DNA of 64,000 nucleotides from the NCBI RefSeq assembly GCF_901933205.1, contig NC_044572.1, positions 30,466,501 to 30,530,500 on the forward strand, read 5' to 3'. The notes below the pieces were generated by a model, which was not told where the DNA came from, ran no database searches, and saw nothing but the letters and a program-made list of their open reading frames with translations. The DNA comes from Camarhynchus parvulus (Eukaryota > Chordata > Aves > Passeriformes > Thraupidae). Positions 35,336 to 48,880 of the stretch are shown in pieces. Position 1 is the first letter of the stretch. Every line of letters starts with the position of its first letter. The position numbers and the translations under genes are program-made.

Positions 35336-38300
35336 AAATCTTTTTTGGCTCATCTCATCCTTCAGTTATAGCCAAACTTACATTCCTCTATTAAATTTGT
35401 GTACTAGTTTTCTGTCTAGCTTTAGGGTAAAACACATTTCTGTTTCCTTTTCCTTGAACCATGAATTATCTTTGTCAACAAGACAAGCCTTTTCTGTTTT
35501 TAGCTATGGGTCCCAAAATGCTTCAAATCTATCTTCACAACATGCAAAATACACTAGTATTCCTGAGTAAAATACTGTCATTAAAAGTGCAATAAAGTGG
35601 TAACTTACAGAAAATTAAGAGATAGAGAATTTATAGCCCAGCATCATCTTATTAAATATACCAAGAACTAGGACTACTATGTAAGGCTGAGTAATTGAGG
35701 GAAAAAAGAGTATATCTGTGGGAAGTTTTTGTATTATCTAGTATGGTTTTAGGCAGAGGGCATGCAAATAAAGCCTTAGTTGCTAAATCCTCTCTGTGAT
35801 GTTTGGTAACCAGCAGACATAAGACATAACATTTGCACTCTAAATGGAATATGATCCTCTGTCTGGGAGAACTGGTCATTAATATGCAACCTGCAGAACT
35901 GGGATATTTCTGTGGTAGTGAATAATTTCTTTGCAGTGAAAACATTAGCACAAAAAATACATAGCAAGGTGAGAAGGAAGAGGAAGTTGTCCTTGACTTA
36001 AACACAGAAATGCAGAATTACACAATCTAAATGAAAAACTTTATCAGTAATAAGAAGTCATGGAATGGGAAGCATGCTAATCAAGAAAAGCGCAAAAGTA
36101 TGGTCTTCACAATCTATAAACCATATATTTTACTCAGATAAAGGAAAATGAAAGGGCTGGTATCTTGCCTAAATCCAAAATGACATGACATTAAAACACC
36201 TGGTCAGAACAAGGTAGCAGGAAGTACAAGTTGTTTCTTGGACAGCATTTCTAGACAGATAACTTCTACTGAGTGATAGCTCTAACATTATGCTAGTTCT
36301 ACTATATTCCTTCACTCTCTTTTTTTCTGCAGAACTCAAACAAAGCTGGAAGTGCTAGCCTCCCACCTAAACGAACCTTTAAAAAATAAATCTAAGAATC
36401 AAAGCACAGTCAAGATGGCAGGAAAAAAATCCTCTGCAAGGAGCTGCTGCTGAGGTGTCTCCCCTGTGTTAAGGGAGTTGAGCTGTACTTGACTTTGAGG
36501 TTTCAGCACTCCCACTTCCTCAGTCTTAAATAAATGGTTCGTTCTGGCAAATGAAAGAAAACCACACCTGACTTTACATTCATACCTGTAATTTCCTCAG
36601 GTCCACAGTGTTATTCTGAGAGAACAGACAGCCCATGAGCAGAACTGCCCAATGTATTTATTGACTTATTCTTAGAGAAATAAACAAGCATGATTCCTGC
36701 ACTGGAGCTGCTGAGCTGAGAGATAATATCTGTATATCTGCGCAGACATTATGAGCGTCTAGATCAGATTTTGATTCTTCACTTAGTGACCAAAAGTCCA
36801 GACTCATAGAGCAATTCCTAAATTACAGTCCCAAAGACTCTTAATTGCTTGCTACAGGGCAGGCAAATCCCTGTCACCAGCCATCAGGACATCCACTGGG
36901 CAAACAGCCCAGCTAAGCAAATAGTTTGGCTTAACATACACACAAGCCCACAGCATTAGATGAGAACCACACATGTGCATAAAATCTGCTCTAGATGAAA
37001 ATGCCTACAGAAAACTGTGTTCATGATTTGTTAGGGTGTAGCAAGTACTCAAGGTGATAAATCATCTCTATTTCTCCACCCATCTTCCCCCAGCTGCACA
37101 GTGACTAAATACCTCTATCAACCAGGCTTTAAGTCAAATCAAGCTTTAAAAAATTCCTCTTTCTTAATGCTCTAACATGCATGGGTTCACAAAATTAAAT
37201 TACAAAATTTTTATCTGTTTGGGATCAGCCCTGTTTCCTCCTCCTTGTGTTTACTTTCCTTCAGTAGCTGACATCAAAATGTTTTCTGGAATGCTGAGAC
37301 TAAATAAGTTATGCTTAACTCAATATCTAATATAAATAGCCCTGGGGAAGCTCCAGCAGAACAATCATAAAAGCTACAGTTTCTTTTAATAGCTTGCCAC
37401 ACTTTGCTGATATAGTATTTCTCTAATCACCAATCTTTACGTGCCTTCCTGACCTCAGAGCTCCCTGTCCAACTGACTTTGTTGTATCAAAGGCTTGTGT
37501 CATTGGAAGAGTGAATGGCTTTCATTTTTCTCCCTGAAACTTCCGGTTCCTGGCATCTGCAAAGAATTATTCCAAGCAGTGTTTTGCTGCCTTGCGGCCA
37601 CTGCCCTGTAGTGGCCTGACTGATGGAAGTGACTTTTCCCAAAAAGGTTAGTGACTGTGGGCAGGCACTGCAGCTGGTGCACAACCAGCCCTGCTTTCTC
37701 AGCTGATTTTGTCTGACCACTGGGCTACCACAACCACACATCACAGCAATTCATTTCTGGGGCGTTTTGGGAGGAATTGAATAAATAGGGTATTATACTG
37801 CTGGTAATATACTGCTTTACAGTGGACTACAGCAATAAACAAAAGCCTTCCAAAATAACCATAGATTTCAAAAGCTTTCATATTACAACAAAGGTAATCT
37901 AAATTTAAAAGCTTTTATAGAAGTTATCATTGCATAGTGATGTAGGGCATCAGGGTTTTCTTACTGAACCCTATACTGTATGAATATCCAAAACCCACAC
38001 TTGTGGTGCTCTATTTCCAGGTGATAAGAACGTTGGTGCCTGGATCCAGAGTCTCAGCTATGATTTGTCTTTTTTAAAGCTGGATTCTTGTTCTCTCTAC
38101 GCCTCTCCCATCTAGTTTCCCTTCTCTCACTTCTTCTCCTTTTGCTCTTGTTCCTTATATTTACCTCTTTTTTTCTTTTATTTTTTTAATATGAAATGTA
38201 ACTGGACCCCAATGTACTATGCCAAAACAAACTAAACGAAACTCACTGGTTCTTCCTTTTAATTTTTTTTTTTTATGGAGAGGGGTGTGTATGGAAGAGG

Positions 38301-39841
38301 AATTTTGATGTAGGTTTTCACTAAATATTATGTGCCTTAATTCCACAACTGCAATCAAACATCCCTAGTGCTGAGCACTGAACTGCCTCATTGCAAAGGA
38401 CAAACTACTTGAAATCTCCATGGTAAAGAAGAGATAAAGCCAGGATGAGATAAGGTGACACAAAGGCTCAGAGACATTAGAACACTGGTGTTAGCTCATA
38501 CAGCTGATCAGTAACAGATAAAATTTGAAAATCCTGCTTTTTCTTCTAAGAGACAAGATTAGGACAGCATTCCTCAGAGATGGATTATGTATTCCAATTA
38601 CTTAAATTAAATTTTAATTCAAAGAATGAAAACAAAACATCTTCAGAGATCCAAATCCTCCCAAAGCAACCTAACTTGACCCAAAACTCTCTCGGGACTT
38701 TCAGCCCCTGCTGCAGCTCTTCGGGCAGCATGGCCCTGTAACCCTTCTTAAATGAAAAGGAGAGACTCTCACACCCCCTCTGCCCCTGGGGAGCAGAGAG
38801 CCCCTGGGGACACAAACATTTCACAGCTGAAAGGAGCCAGCCATGGGCCCCTGCTCAGGGCTTTTCACTCCCTTTTTTCTCATTAAAATACAAGCACTAG
38901 GTGAGACAACTCACACCTCTGGTTTAGGCACAGAGTATGTGCATTGGTCACCCCAAGCTATCTGCATGGGAATGCGCTACCCACAACAGCAGGGAGGGAC
39001 AGTCGGTATTCCCTCTCCTGGCCAGGGTTACCTGGGCACCAATAGATGCCTGTGATGCTGTCGTGCTTTAATCTCAGCTGGCAACTAACTACCACACAGT
39101 CCCTTGCTCAGTCCTTCCCAGTGGGATGTGTGGGGGAAATCAGGGGAAAAAAGTAAAACTCCTTGGTTGAAATCATAACAGTTTCATAAGTGAAAGAAAC
39201 CAAAATACAATGATAACTAGCTTTTTGCCTTGGGTATTCCCTCGGTCTTTGATTCAATGGGCCAAAAATCTCACTGCCTTCAGGTGGCAGCTACTCATAA
39301 ATTAGCACTGTGTTTTCCTTCCTGCCACATGAAGTTGGAGTGTATTACTTACATTGTAACAAGATGAATTTTGCTCTTAGCAATCATTGAACCAGTAACA
39401 AAACTTAGTTTTCAAAAGAATTTTGGCCATATCAGCGTGGGTAACTTTACACTTTTTATACTGAAATATTTTGAATCTCCATCCAGCTCTGAAAGGGAGC
39501 TCAGTAGCCATGTACTGTCACACACACAAAAGGCGGGAGATTAAATGAGGTAGCAGATGCTTCCACCTGAAGTTATATTGAACCCAAATTTTTAAAGTAT
39601 ATTCTGGGGTTTTGTATCTAGAGCAACTCCTGGATGTACCTAAAATCAGAATTCTCCAGATAATTAACAGTTTTATATAAAATTTACTGAAGTCTTGCAA
39701 CTTCATGATTCTTTCTCCCAGAAAGAATGAGGCCTAGGAACTTCTTAAGGGTGCAATAACCCATAGGGTGTGGTTTACTATGACATTGGCAAATATTGCT
39801 GTATGAAAGAAACAGTCATCAGGGCTTAAATCCAGGCTGGG

Positions 39842-39864
39842 AAAAAAAAAAAAAAAAAAAAAAG
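39842..39864. repeat. Poly(A) run (23 nt)
   Basis: An uninterrupted run of 23 A on the + strand. It could be a retroposed tail, but the 140 bp before it match no transcript or SINE I know, so no mobile element is called. Confidence 0.9.
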
Positions 39865-42845
39865 AATCTGGTCATAGGTTAGATTAATGCCTCACAATGC
39901 ACATGAGAAAAACTGAGAAACAATCCTGTCTCTTATTTCCAACTGTATAGTAAAAGTCTTTTAAGTTCTCTGTAGACTGACTAAAAATAAGCAAAGAAGG
40001 CCAGGTAGCAGCCGTCAGATTCTTATGAATTAAATTATATCCATATGTAAAGCACATTTTAATAGTCAAAGAGCCACTTGGAAATGTGAATCTGAACTTT
40101 TATGATGAAAACCAGAGATATTTCTAAAATTGTCAGAAAAAGGCAAAAGCTCAGCCCCAATCTCACATATTTTCTTCCTTTTTGAATGTTGCTATTGTTT
40201 AATTGCTGTAATTACATTTTTTGTACCAAGAGTAGCAAACAGAAATCCAAATACCCATAGTCAGAGGAGGATTTGGCAAGGGAGAGAGGGAAGGAGCTGA
40301 GAAGCTCACTGCCTGTGGCTGGGCCTCTGGGACAGCATTAGGTTTTCTGGTTGAGCTCAGGGCTAAATGCATAGCTTTTAGCATATCTGTTGATACTGCA
40401 ATCAGGTCAGATTTAACCCCTGTGGTTCCTGGGAAGAAACCTTCAAACATGCCTTGTCTTGTAGAGTTCCAACAGGAACTGCTGGTCTGGCAGCACCCAG
40501 TGCCTTGAGCCCTGCCTCAAAGCTTTCAGCCCACCTTTGCAGCTCTGCCAAGGGCCTGAGATATATTTCTGAGATACGTTTGTCTGAGATATATTTCACA
40601 GCATCCCTTCTTTTTCAGAATGTTCCCTGTGGCCAGCAGGGCTTCCAGGCCATTCTGAATGCAAAGGCATGGATGTGGGGTGCCAGCTGTTTGGGGTGCT
40701 TTGGCACTACCTTCCTTCAAGCGTGTTAGCACATCTCCTGGAACTCACAGTGGCCCTGAAGGTTGGCTGTGGCACAATGTGCACACCCATCATGATGTGT
40801 GCATCCACGTTATGTGACTGCCTTTCCTCCTGGTTTCTCTTAGTTGGTTTAATGTTTCCAGAGGTTGGTAAGAAAATGGACTGGATGTTCCCAGCAAGAC
40901 TAAGGACCACAATGACCCCAAAGACAGAAGCTGCAAAGTTCCATGAGCTCTTTCACCACTTTTTCACAATGCCTCATTGTGGGTGATAGGGATGACCAGC
41001 CTCCCTCTCCTCACCCAGTCTGCTCAGAGCCCTTTTGCATCCAGCTTAAAGATTATAGAGTAGGGATCACAGCTTTTAGTTTGTCTGAGCAGTACCGAAA
41101 AGCTGTGATATTGTACAGCATCAATTGCTCCAACCTCTTTCTCCTATCCTTTATCAAATCCAGCACCATCAAACCAAAGTTTCTGACCATACCTCCACGG
41201 CTATCAGTTGTAATAAGAAACACATAAAGCCACAGTGTTGCATTATTCATAATAAAACTAGATGGAAAGCCAGAAATGGAGAATATTATTGATACAATGC
41301 AATTATTACTGATCCAGTGATTAAGGAAAGGACTTAAAAATCAGGATTTCCAATCCTTGTGCACTTTGGATCTCTAATGTCTACACCTTAGCTTCTCCAC
41401 ACAAGAATACTCTCTATGTAGCAGATGAATTACAGATTATTTTCATTATAATCTTCAATAGGATAGTATCATGCAAGGAATATTTATATATGCATCATAT
41501 ACATAAAATTTATTACCGAGCAGGAAAGATAACATTCCTAGCAAAAATAAAAACTACAAAAAAAAAGCTTAAGGACAATATATTACATTATATATCTGCC
41601 TGAAGAAAAAAAAAGGACATTTACAAAATTATACTAGTGAAAATTCGTAACACTTACTAACCCACTGTCAGACAATAAACAAACACAGCTTTGTTTTCAG
41701 CATGTTAATAGCTACACTTCTGCAACAGAGGAAAAAAAAATTATTCCAGGCACTGAAAGATTTTGTTTGTCACAGGCCCCAAACGGAGAGCATTTGGGGA
41801 CAGCTATAATGTTATCTTGAGTGAACACAGGGCCAACATAATTACGAATAAAGAGGTAAGAAGCAAGGGGAATTGTCTGCATAACTTCACTTGGTAAAAT
41901 CCTCCCATAGAAGGTGGCAGGTAGGAAATCTGCATAATAACAAACTTGTCACAACACAAGGCCAACTAAATACGACAATTAGAGTTAACATTTTGCTTTG
42001 ACTGGTTCTCAGGATTCCTCCACTCTGTCCTCCTGGGTTTCACTAGATATAGTTAAAGTTGTAGTTTTTTATTTGGTGCAGTATTTTCCAGTATATATTT
42101 TTATAAGTGTTGTGTGGCTGCAAGAATTCTGTCTCCTTCCTTTGTGGGCAATGTTTAAAGATGCAGCTATTGAAGTGACAAATCCTTCTCCCAGATATCC
42201 CAGTGAAAACCCACCAAAAAAATAATTTCTTGGTTCCCCTCTAGTTTATCTAGACTTAGATCTCTGTAAATAATCCAAAACAGAGCTGAATGTTTTGTAA
42301 CTTATGATTGGAAGAGGTTGCCTTCTCCACTGACTGCCAGGTCCTTCCTTTTGAGTTACTGGAAGGCCTCTGCTCATGGACTGCACCCGCACAGCTCTCA
42401 GGATGCTGGATTTGTGCATCCCAGCTGGCTCATCTGCCTCTTCCCCACTGCTTCTGGTCTTCCTGCTCAGCCACTAGCTCCAAGACAATCTCCAGCATGT
42501 GGATGTCCTCCCAAGCTGCCATCAGACCACAGGGAGAGTGGTTTTAAAGGACTTCACCAGCAATGGAGTTGATCTTCAGGGCTGCCTTCCCCAACATATG
42601 AATTGACACCACTATCTCAGCTGGCCTTTAAAACAAAGAGATAGTAGTTCTAAATACTAAGCAGCTATCCTCTGAAAAAAAAAAAGAAAAGAGCCACTGG
42701 AATAAGTTGCACAAAATTTATCCTTCCTATGAAACAGAGCAGGTAATATGGTATCTACTGAAAGTTACTTTGCATTTTAAGTTTGGAGATTTACTTAAGG
42801 AATAAGAAATTGCATAATCTATCTTGCAGTCTGCATTATACAATC

Positions 42846-42872
42846 TGTTATATGCTATGCTAGCATATAACA
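42846..42872. repeat. Perfect inverted repeat, 12-bp arms, 3-nt loop
   Basis: TGTTATATGCTA and TAGCATATAACA are exact reverse complements separated by TGC. It is the longest perfect tight hairpin I noticed in the window. No transposon ends or RNA gene are recognisable around it. Confidence 0.93.
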
Positions 42873-43556
42873 TTTTCCTGGTTTCTTTTTAACCCTCTAG
42901 TTGTTCCTAAATCAGTAAACATAAGGGTTTTTCCCTCCATTTCAAATCTACCCATTCTGGCAATTCTCCCACTATGATAAAAGCAGCAAACCCTAGGCTG
43001 AGAAAACAGTGGGAAATATTCGTAAGTAATATTTTGATGCTCAGTTCAATTTTTATTCAAATTACAAATAAATTGATCTTATCCCAAATAAAAATAAAAA
43101 AATACAAGCTGTACTTGTTTGTTGCAGAAATATATATATTCTGCAAATGCATAGAGCATTCTATGACTATGTAGAAGTCTAAGTATATAGAACAGATCTG
43201 AAAGGATTTTTGTGACAGTTTCTTTTTCCATCTGCAGCATATTCAAATCCTATATTCAAATCCTTTATTTTGCAGTCTCAAGTTATATCACCATTTCCCT
43301 GTATACCACTATTTCCTTGTGTTCCAAAATCTGAAAAGTGTAGTAAGGCACTGCACTGAAGAGAGAAAAATGTTTTAAAATATCTCGTGATATCTGCAGA
43401 TGTGTGTGTGTACATAGACAATTTTTCAAGAAACTCTATTTCTTACTACATATATGCTGGAGAAAGGAAGTCTGTGGGCATTTTAACCACATTGAAGTAA
43501 GGTGTGAGATTTGGCAATATATCTCTCTGAAGTCTTCAGAGGGGTAAAAGTCAAAG

Positions 43557-44250
43557 ACCCACAGACTGGCTTGGGCTGAAGTGGAACTTAGAGGTCATCT
43601 AGTTCCAAAATCCCTGACACTGAGAAGGACTTCTTCCTCTAGACCAGATTGCTCAGAGCCCCATCAAATCTGGCCATTAACAAACCCAGGGATAGCGCAT
43701 CCACAATTTTGTGCAACTTATTCCGGTGGCTTACCACCCTCACAGTAAAGAATTTATTTCTGATATCAAATCTAAACTTACATTTTTTTCAGTTTGAAGC
43801 CATTCCCTGTTGCCCTTGCATTCTCTCATGAATAGTCCCTTTCCATCTTTCTTGTAGGCTTCCTCCAGTTACTGGAAGGCTGCAATTAGCTCATCCTGAA
43901 GCCATCTCTTTTCCAGGCTAAACAATCCCAATTGTCTCAGCCTTTTCTCACAGGAGAGGTGCTTCAGCCCTCTGATCATCTTGGCAGCCCTCCTCTGGAT
44001 ACACTCCAACAGGTCCCTGCCTTTCCTGTGCTGGGACCCCAGATGCAGCACTGTGGGTTGGGTCTCACCAGAGCAGAGCAGAGGGGCAGAATCCCCTCCC
44101 TCACCTGCTGCCCACGCTGCTTTGGATGCAGCCCAGGACACATTTTGCTTTCTGGGCTGTGAGTGCACATTGCTGGGTCATGTCCAGCCTCTCATCCACC
44201 AGCACCCCCAAGTGCTTTTTGGCAGGGCTGCTCCCCCAGCCTTGTGCATT
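43557..44250 (-). mobile_element. 5'-truncated CR1 LINE, antisense to HDAC9
   Basis: About 690 bp match an avian CR1 inserted in - orientation. On the + strand it begins with the reverse of the CR1 3' end (ACTGGCTTGGGCTGAAGTGG, then GAGGTCATCTAGTTCC), passes through GTTTGAAGCCATTCCC and CAGGCTAAACAATCCCAATT, and reaches GGGTCATGTCCAGCCTCTC. The - strand frame 43869-44168 retains the CR1 ORF2 C-terminal signature IQRRAAKMIRGLKHLSCEKR then LGLFSLEKR, downstream of the reverse transcriptase domain. The RT and endonuclease parts are absent, so the copy is dead on arrival, as is usual for CR1. The exact ends are approximate. Confidence 0.93.
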
Positions 44251-47200
44251 AGATACAGTGGCCTGCAGAAATGCTCTATAGAGAGAGAACAGAGTTGGTC
44301 AAACACCCCAGTGATGGCTCTAATATTTGCTGACCATATGGTCCACTGGTGCTCCCCATTCTGACCTCACTGCACCTCCATACAAGGGCGGAGGCATCTG
44401 TACACCCTCATGATTTTATACTTAGGCACTGATGTGTTAGTGGGTCTTGACTCTATATTGAAGAGCAGAGTTTTCCAGGACATTCTCTTTATATGTCAGA
44501 TCCAAGTAATTTTCATTAATTCTACAATAAAATATGAACTCAAAAGAATTGTCTATAAAACCAAAGCAGAATCTATTGAAATATGCAGAAAACACAGATC
44601 TGCAGCAGGACTGCTAATGACTTTAGTCTGGAGAACATTATTTTTCTGTGTGAAGGCCAAAGTAATGATTCTTCACTTAAAAATAAATCATACAAGTCTG
44701 CCACAAAAGTAGTTCTGATGAAGAGCAGAAAAATGGAAGTGGTTGAAATGGTCTACATAAAGTAACATCAAACTGATTTGCCAATACTGTTGAAGAGAGT
44801 TGGGTGACATTTCCAAGAGCAATGAAGCATGTGGACAGTTGATGTTATCGTTAATTAGTTTTGGCAAACATATCAACTTACTGATTTCAGAAAGCTATTA
44901 GGATTAGGTGGTTGTAACCATTAAATGTTATTATAGAGCCTACTTATTCTGCATATCAAAGTAAAAGAAGAAAATACTTGTTGATACTGAAAGTTAGGGC
45001 AAGACATGTGAACAGTTGTATTTTCCTTTTGCATTCATTCTTCCCTGCATTCTTTTTTTGGAAAGCACCAAGTGACTTCTGGAAAGTCAAGTTTTTTTCA
45101 GTAAAAGCAATAAAGTAACAAGAAACCTCTTCAGAAGTTTCCTTAAAGAACAAAAAAATATCCCACAAGATATTCAGGTGGTCTATTTTTCCCCTTTATT
45201 GTACCCCCAATTATTTATACATTTGTATTAAGTATCTGGGAGAGTCAGAAAGAGAGGAAAAGATTGAGCCAGGAGTGAAGCTTTTGAGGAGGTGCTGCAT
45301 TTTCTTTGGATGAGTGCTGTGCACACTGCAGTCAGCACTTTAGCAGGAGTGACAGAAGTCAAGTACCTGCCAATATTGGGAGCAGAGAAGGCAGGTCTCA
45401 CAGGAGCAGGAACCAGGAGTGAATCCAGCAACTCAGTTGGACTCCTGGAATTTCCCTCCAGTAAAAGTGCTCGGAATTTAGGGCAACCTTTTCTGTCACT
45501 TCCATAATTCTTTTCTTCTTAATCAACCAGGCTTCAACCTAATGACTGTTTGGCTCATATTTCTTAACAAAGATAGCTGAAAACTTCTCAAACCTTGTGA
45601 CTACCTTGATTCCTCACTTACATGGCACCAACATGGGGCACGTTTAGATGGTCGCGCTTCTGGAAATTTTTCATCCAAGAGAGGTAATTTTTAACCTCTC
45701 TCCCTTTAAAAGCACATGTCAGCAGCCCATCCACCTCCTCATGCAACAGTAGAGGTAAAAGGCAGGGTCCCGACTCTGCTGTTACATCCTACATGCTGTG
45801 ACTCCAGCCAGGACTCGCACATTTAGCCATGCAACCCCATGTCCAAATGCATCATCTCCTATGTGCCTTGATAAAGGAGCATGCTCTCGTTATCCCATTA
45901 AGAGCCTTTGCTCTTCCCCTATTTCTTGGCCTAAAGGTGTTGTAATTTTTATAACATTTTTTGTCATCCCAAAGGCGCTCCTGTGCTAGAAGGGAAGGAT
46001 GGAAGGAGAGGGACAGGAACCTTCACAACAGCAGCTCTGCAGCTGCAGGAACAGAGGGGGAAAACAAAACTAGTTGAGAGTGATTCCTTGGGCTGTCACT
46101 GCAGTAGGACTAGTCTAAGTACTAAGCAATACCTTGACAGCAGCTGGAATAAGCCATTCCACAGTCCTTCAGAAGGCAAGGGGAAGGCACGGGGCATGGG
46201 CTTATTTTGCTGTGAGAAGCAGATTGCTGCCCAAGGCAAATCTCTGCCTGAGACTCCAGGCAGTTTTGGGTTATAGCTTCCATCCCACTGCTCTGTATCT
46301 GCACCTAAGATTCAGTTGATAAGACTTCATTTCTGTTTACCCATTTTCTAGTCAACATTGTGCTCCTTGGATTACAGCAAGAGAAATCCAAATTCTATAA
46401 ACATCTTGGTAACATGTGACCTAATATATCCAGATGTCTCAAGGCTAACTGTCCTGTTTTTTCCTGTCTATGCTTTTCCTTGCTCTAAATCCATTTCTAC
46501 CTATTCAATCTATGTGTCTGTAACCTTACTTGTAATTTACTTACTTTTCATAAAAATGCTGATTCTGAGTTTGTGGTTGACTATATTTCAGATTGTGATA
46601 CTGAGGTTTTTTGAAAGTAATGACCATGGAAGTTGGTGGCTGCACATCTGGTTTTGTCAAAAATAGAAACTGGTAGGGCTTCTTGGTGATGTGTTTTCTC
46701 CAAGTGACAGAGCAGCGAAAAAGATGTCTCAACACATTCATTTGCAAGGATATCTCAGACTAATTTCTATTTTAGGTTGCATATATTGACAGAGAGACAC
46801 CTTTCCTACATTTTCACATTTGTCCACACACTTTTTTTTTTGGAAGACCTCAGGACCTATTTTTGCTTGGTTCCTGAAGGCAACTAGTTATGGTTCTGTT
46901 TGAGGACAGTAGGTAAAACAGCACTTCAAAAAACTCCTGTGTGAAAATTGCTAAAAATTCCACTTACCCACAATTTTTTGTCCCAAGGAACAAAACTCTT
47001 TTGTACAGGCATCCATTACTTTCTATGGTTTTTTTCTGTCACTTCTGAGGATAACCAAAGTCAAACCTATTAATATATTGTATGATATTTCTGAAGGACT
47101 GTTAACTCCTTACATCTGAAGGAGGGTTTTCTAGGTGACCAGAATTCAGTCAGACTTTGGAGGATGCTGTCTTAGTTTGGGCCAATACTGCCTTCACAGG

Positions 47201-48489
47201 GACCTTAAAGCAGAACTGAGCTCTGTTTGCTGCAAGCTGAGGCCTTTTGCTGGATGCAGTCACAGGCTGGCCAGGACATTCCTTGGATGCATTCAGCTAC
47301 GGCTGCACTGGGAAGGTGGAAAGCCTAGGAGGGTGGTAGAGAAGACAAGTGGCAGGATTTGAGGTTGCTCTGTTCCCATGTTGCTGCAGGGGTCTGGACA
47401 GGTCCTACTCCAACAGGAGTCATGGGGTGAGACAAGGCATCAGGGCAGGCATCAGAAATATCCTTCAAAAGAAGGAGAGAGAGAAAGGTCTGAAAGGCAG
47501 CAGGTCTTGTTTTCATCCTTACCTAGGGCAAAACTTTCTGAAGGATTTGCATGTAGCTTTCCCCATCAGGAAATTACCCATCCTTTGGGTAATTTTCTGA
47601 AAATCACGTGGAAATTAGCAAACAGACCACCAAAAATGCTTTGAGAGGAAAAGCTTTGTAAGGTTAGTAGTGCTTAAGGCCTTTTGGGAGAGGAAGGCAG
47701 GACAGGCAAAACATGGCAAAACTTTTACAAGTCTATAGACATTAGCACACACTTCATACTTCAGCAGAATGCACCAAAGGCACAACAACAGAGGGATATA
47801 AACCTGGCCACAAATATATGAGAGTAGTAATCATATTATTAAGAAATGTAAAATTTGCTCTCCCTAAGAGGAAAAAAGTCCTCTACCACAATGAAAAAAA
47901 GCCAAAGCATAAACCCTGAAGAGAGGTGTGAATATGCCCATACACATGAAGGATTATGCTACAGACATACAAATCTTTGGATTTATTTAGCTGTGACTAA
48001 ACTAAATACTAACACATTAAATTTAAAAACAGACTGCTAAGAGGCAAAAAAAGCTTTTATGAGTGAATCCACTTTTTTTTTTCCTGCACAAAACATAACC
48101 ATTCAAAGGAGTTGTTAATATATAGACAGCTCACCTATGCTTTATCATCCAACACAGACCATCTAATAATCCAACAAAATGTACTTGCGATTTATGAGGT
48201 CTCACACCAGTAGAAATAAGGAAGCAGACCTCATTAAAATCTTAGAATTTACAAAACATTTAACTCCAAAATGTGCAAATCACACATCTACATGAAAGGA
48301 ATATTTGTACTAACCCAAATTAATCCAAAGCCCTGCTAAACAAATCTTACAGTAATACTAGGAAAACAACAAATATTTACCTCCCATGCTCCCAAAAGGC
48401 TCATCGTCTCTTTAGATACTGATTCTAAAATTCCTCCTCAAAATAGTTACTGAGGGCCTGAGCTTGTTTCTGTGGAAGGGGATGGATGG
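44251..48489 (+). other. HDAC9: Large HDAC9 intron, third part
   Basis: Intronic DNA without recognised genes. Stretches at 45200-46300 and 47100-47650 are relatively GC-rich with several overlapping chance frames (60-102 codons) on both strands. A perfect inverted repeat with 10-bp arms sits at 47571-47595. I identify no interspersed repeat family. Confidence 0.75.
47571..47595. repeat. Perfect inverted repeat, 10-bp arms
   Basis: AAATTACCCA, a 5-nt spacer TCCTT, then TGGGTAATTT. Each arm contains a TTACCC/GGGTAA core, so it could be a hairpin or a paired protein site. Confidence 0.92.
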
Positions 48490-48880
48490 CCCTCCACCAG
48501 CTCCAGCAGAGGCCCTAATTGCTTGCCTCTACTAATAAACTAATCTCAGGCACCTGGAACTAGCAGGCTCCGTGCCGGGCAGACAGGGCTCAGGTTACCT
48601 TAGAAATGCTCCAAATATATTCACACAAATCACTAGCCCTGCAGATGTGCAAATACTGCTTTTGTCATATTGCTGGAGAGACGGACATGTGTTTGCAGGG
48701 CTGTAACACATAAAACCTGAAGATGAATTCATTGTGTTCCTTTAATCCCTTCCAGAGGCCAGGTGGGCATTTGGGGAGCAGATAAGTGTGTTGATTATCC
48801 ACATTACTCATTGCATTAATCCAGTGACTCAGAGTATCAGAAATGCTTACAGCACAAATATGTAGGTGGCTGGAAAAAAA
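48490..48880. promoter_or_regulatory. Candidate intronic enhancer block
   Basis: A compositionally balanced block has CCTAATTGCTTGCC, GTGCCGGGCAGACAG, CCAAATATATTC, AGATAAGTGTGTTGATTATCC, GCATTAATCCAG and TGACTCAG (AP-1-like). The variety of homeodomain, GATA and AP-1-like words without repeat character stands out from the flanking A-rich intron. Function and conservation are inferred only. Confidence 0.38.

Larger units (their letters stand above)
33851..43556 (+). other. HDAC9: Large HDAC9 intron, middle part
   Basis: AT-rich intron with a T/G tract (34969-35024), an old CR1 3' fragment (35030-35335), a 23-nt A-run (39842-39864), a triple repeat of TGAGATAYRTTT (40556-40598) and a perfect 12-bp-arm hairpin (42846-42872). 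The stretch 40420-41230 is somewhat GC-richer with several overlapping frames on both strands (up to 105 codons). None resembles a protein, and it may be a degraded repeat I cannot name. The 117-codon frame at 35652-36005 (-) is unassigned and likely chance. Confidence 0.75.

Noticed and set aside
35652..36005. 117-codon - strand frame in the large intron
   Set aside because: No family resemblance, no exon-type borders; chance length for a window this size.
39700..39864. Possible processed pseudogene or SINE ending in a 23-nt poly(A)
   Set aside because: The sequence before the A-run matches no transcript or tRNA/7SL-derived SINE I recognise, and I see no target-site duplication.
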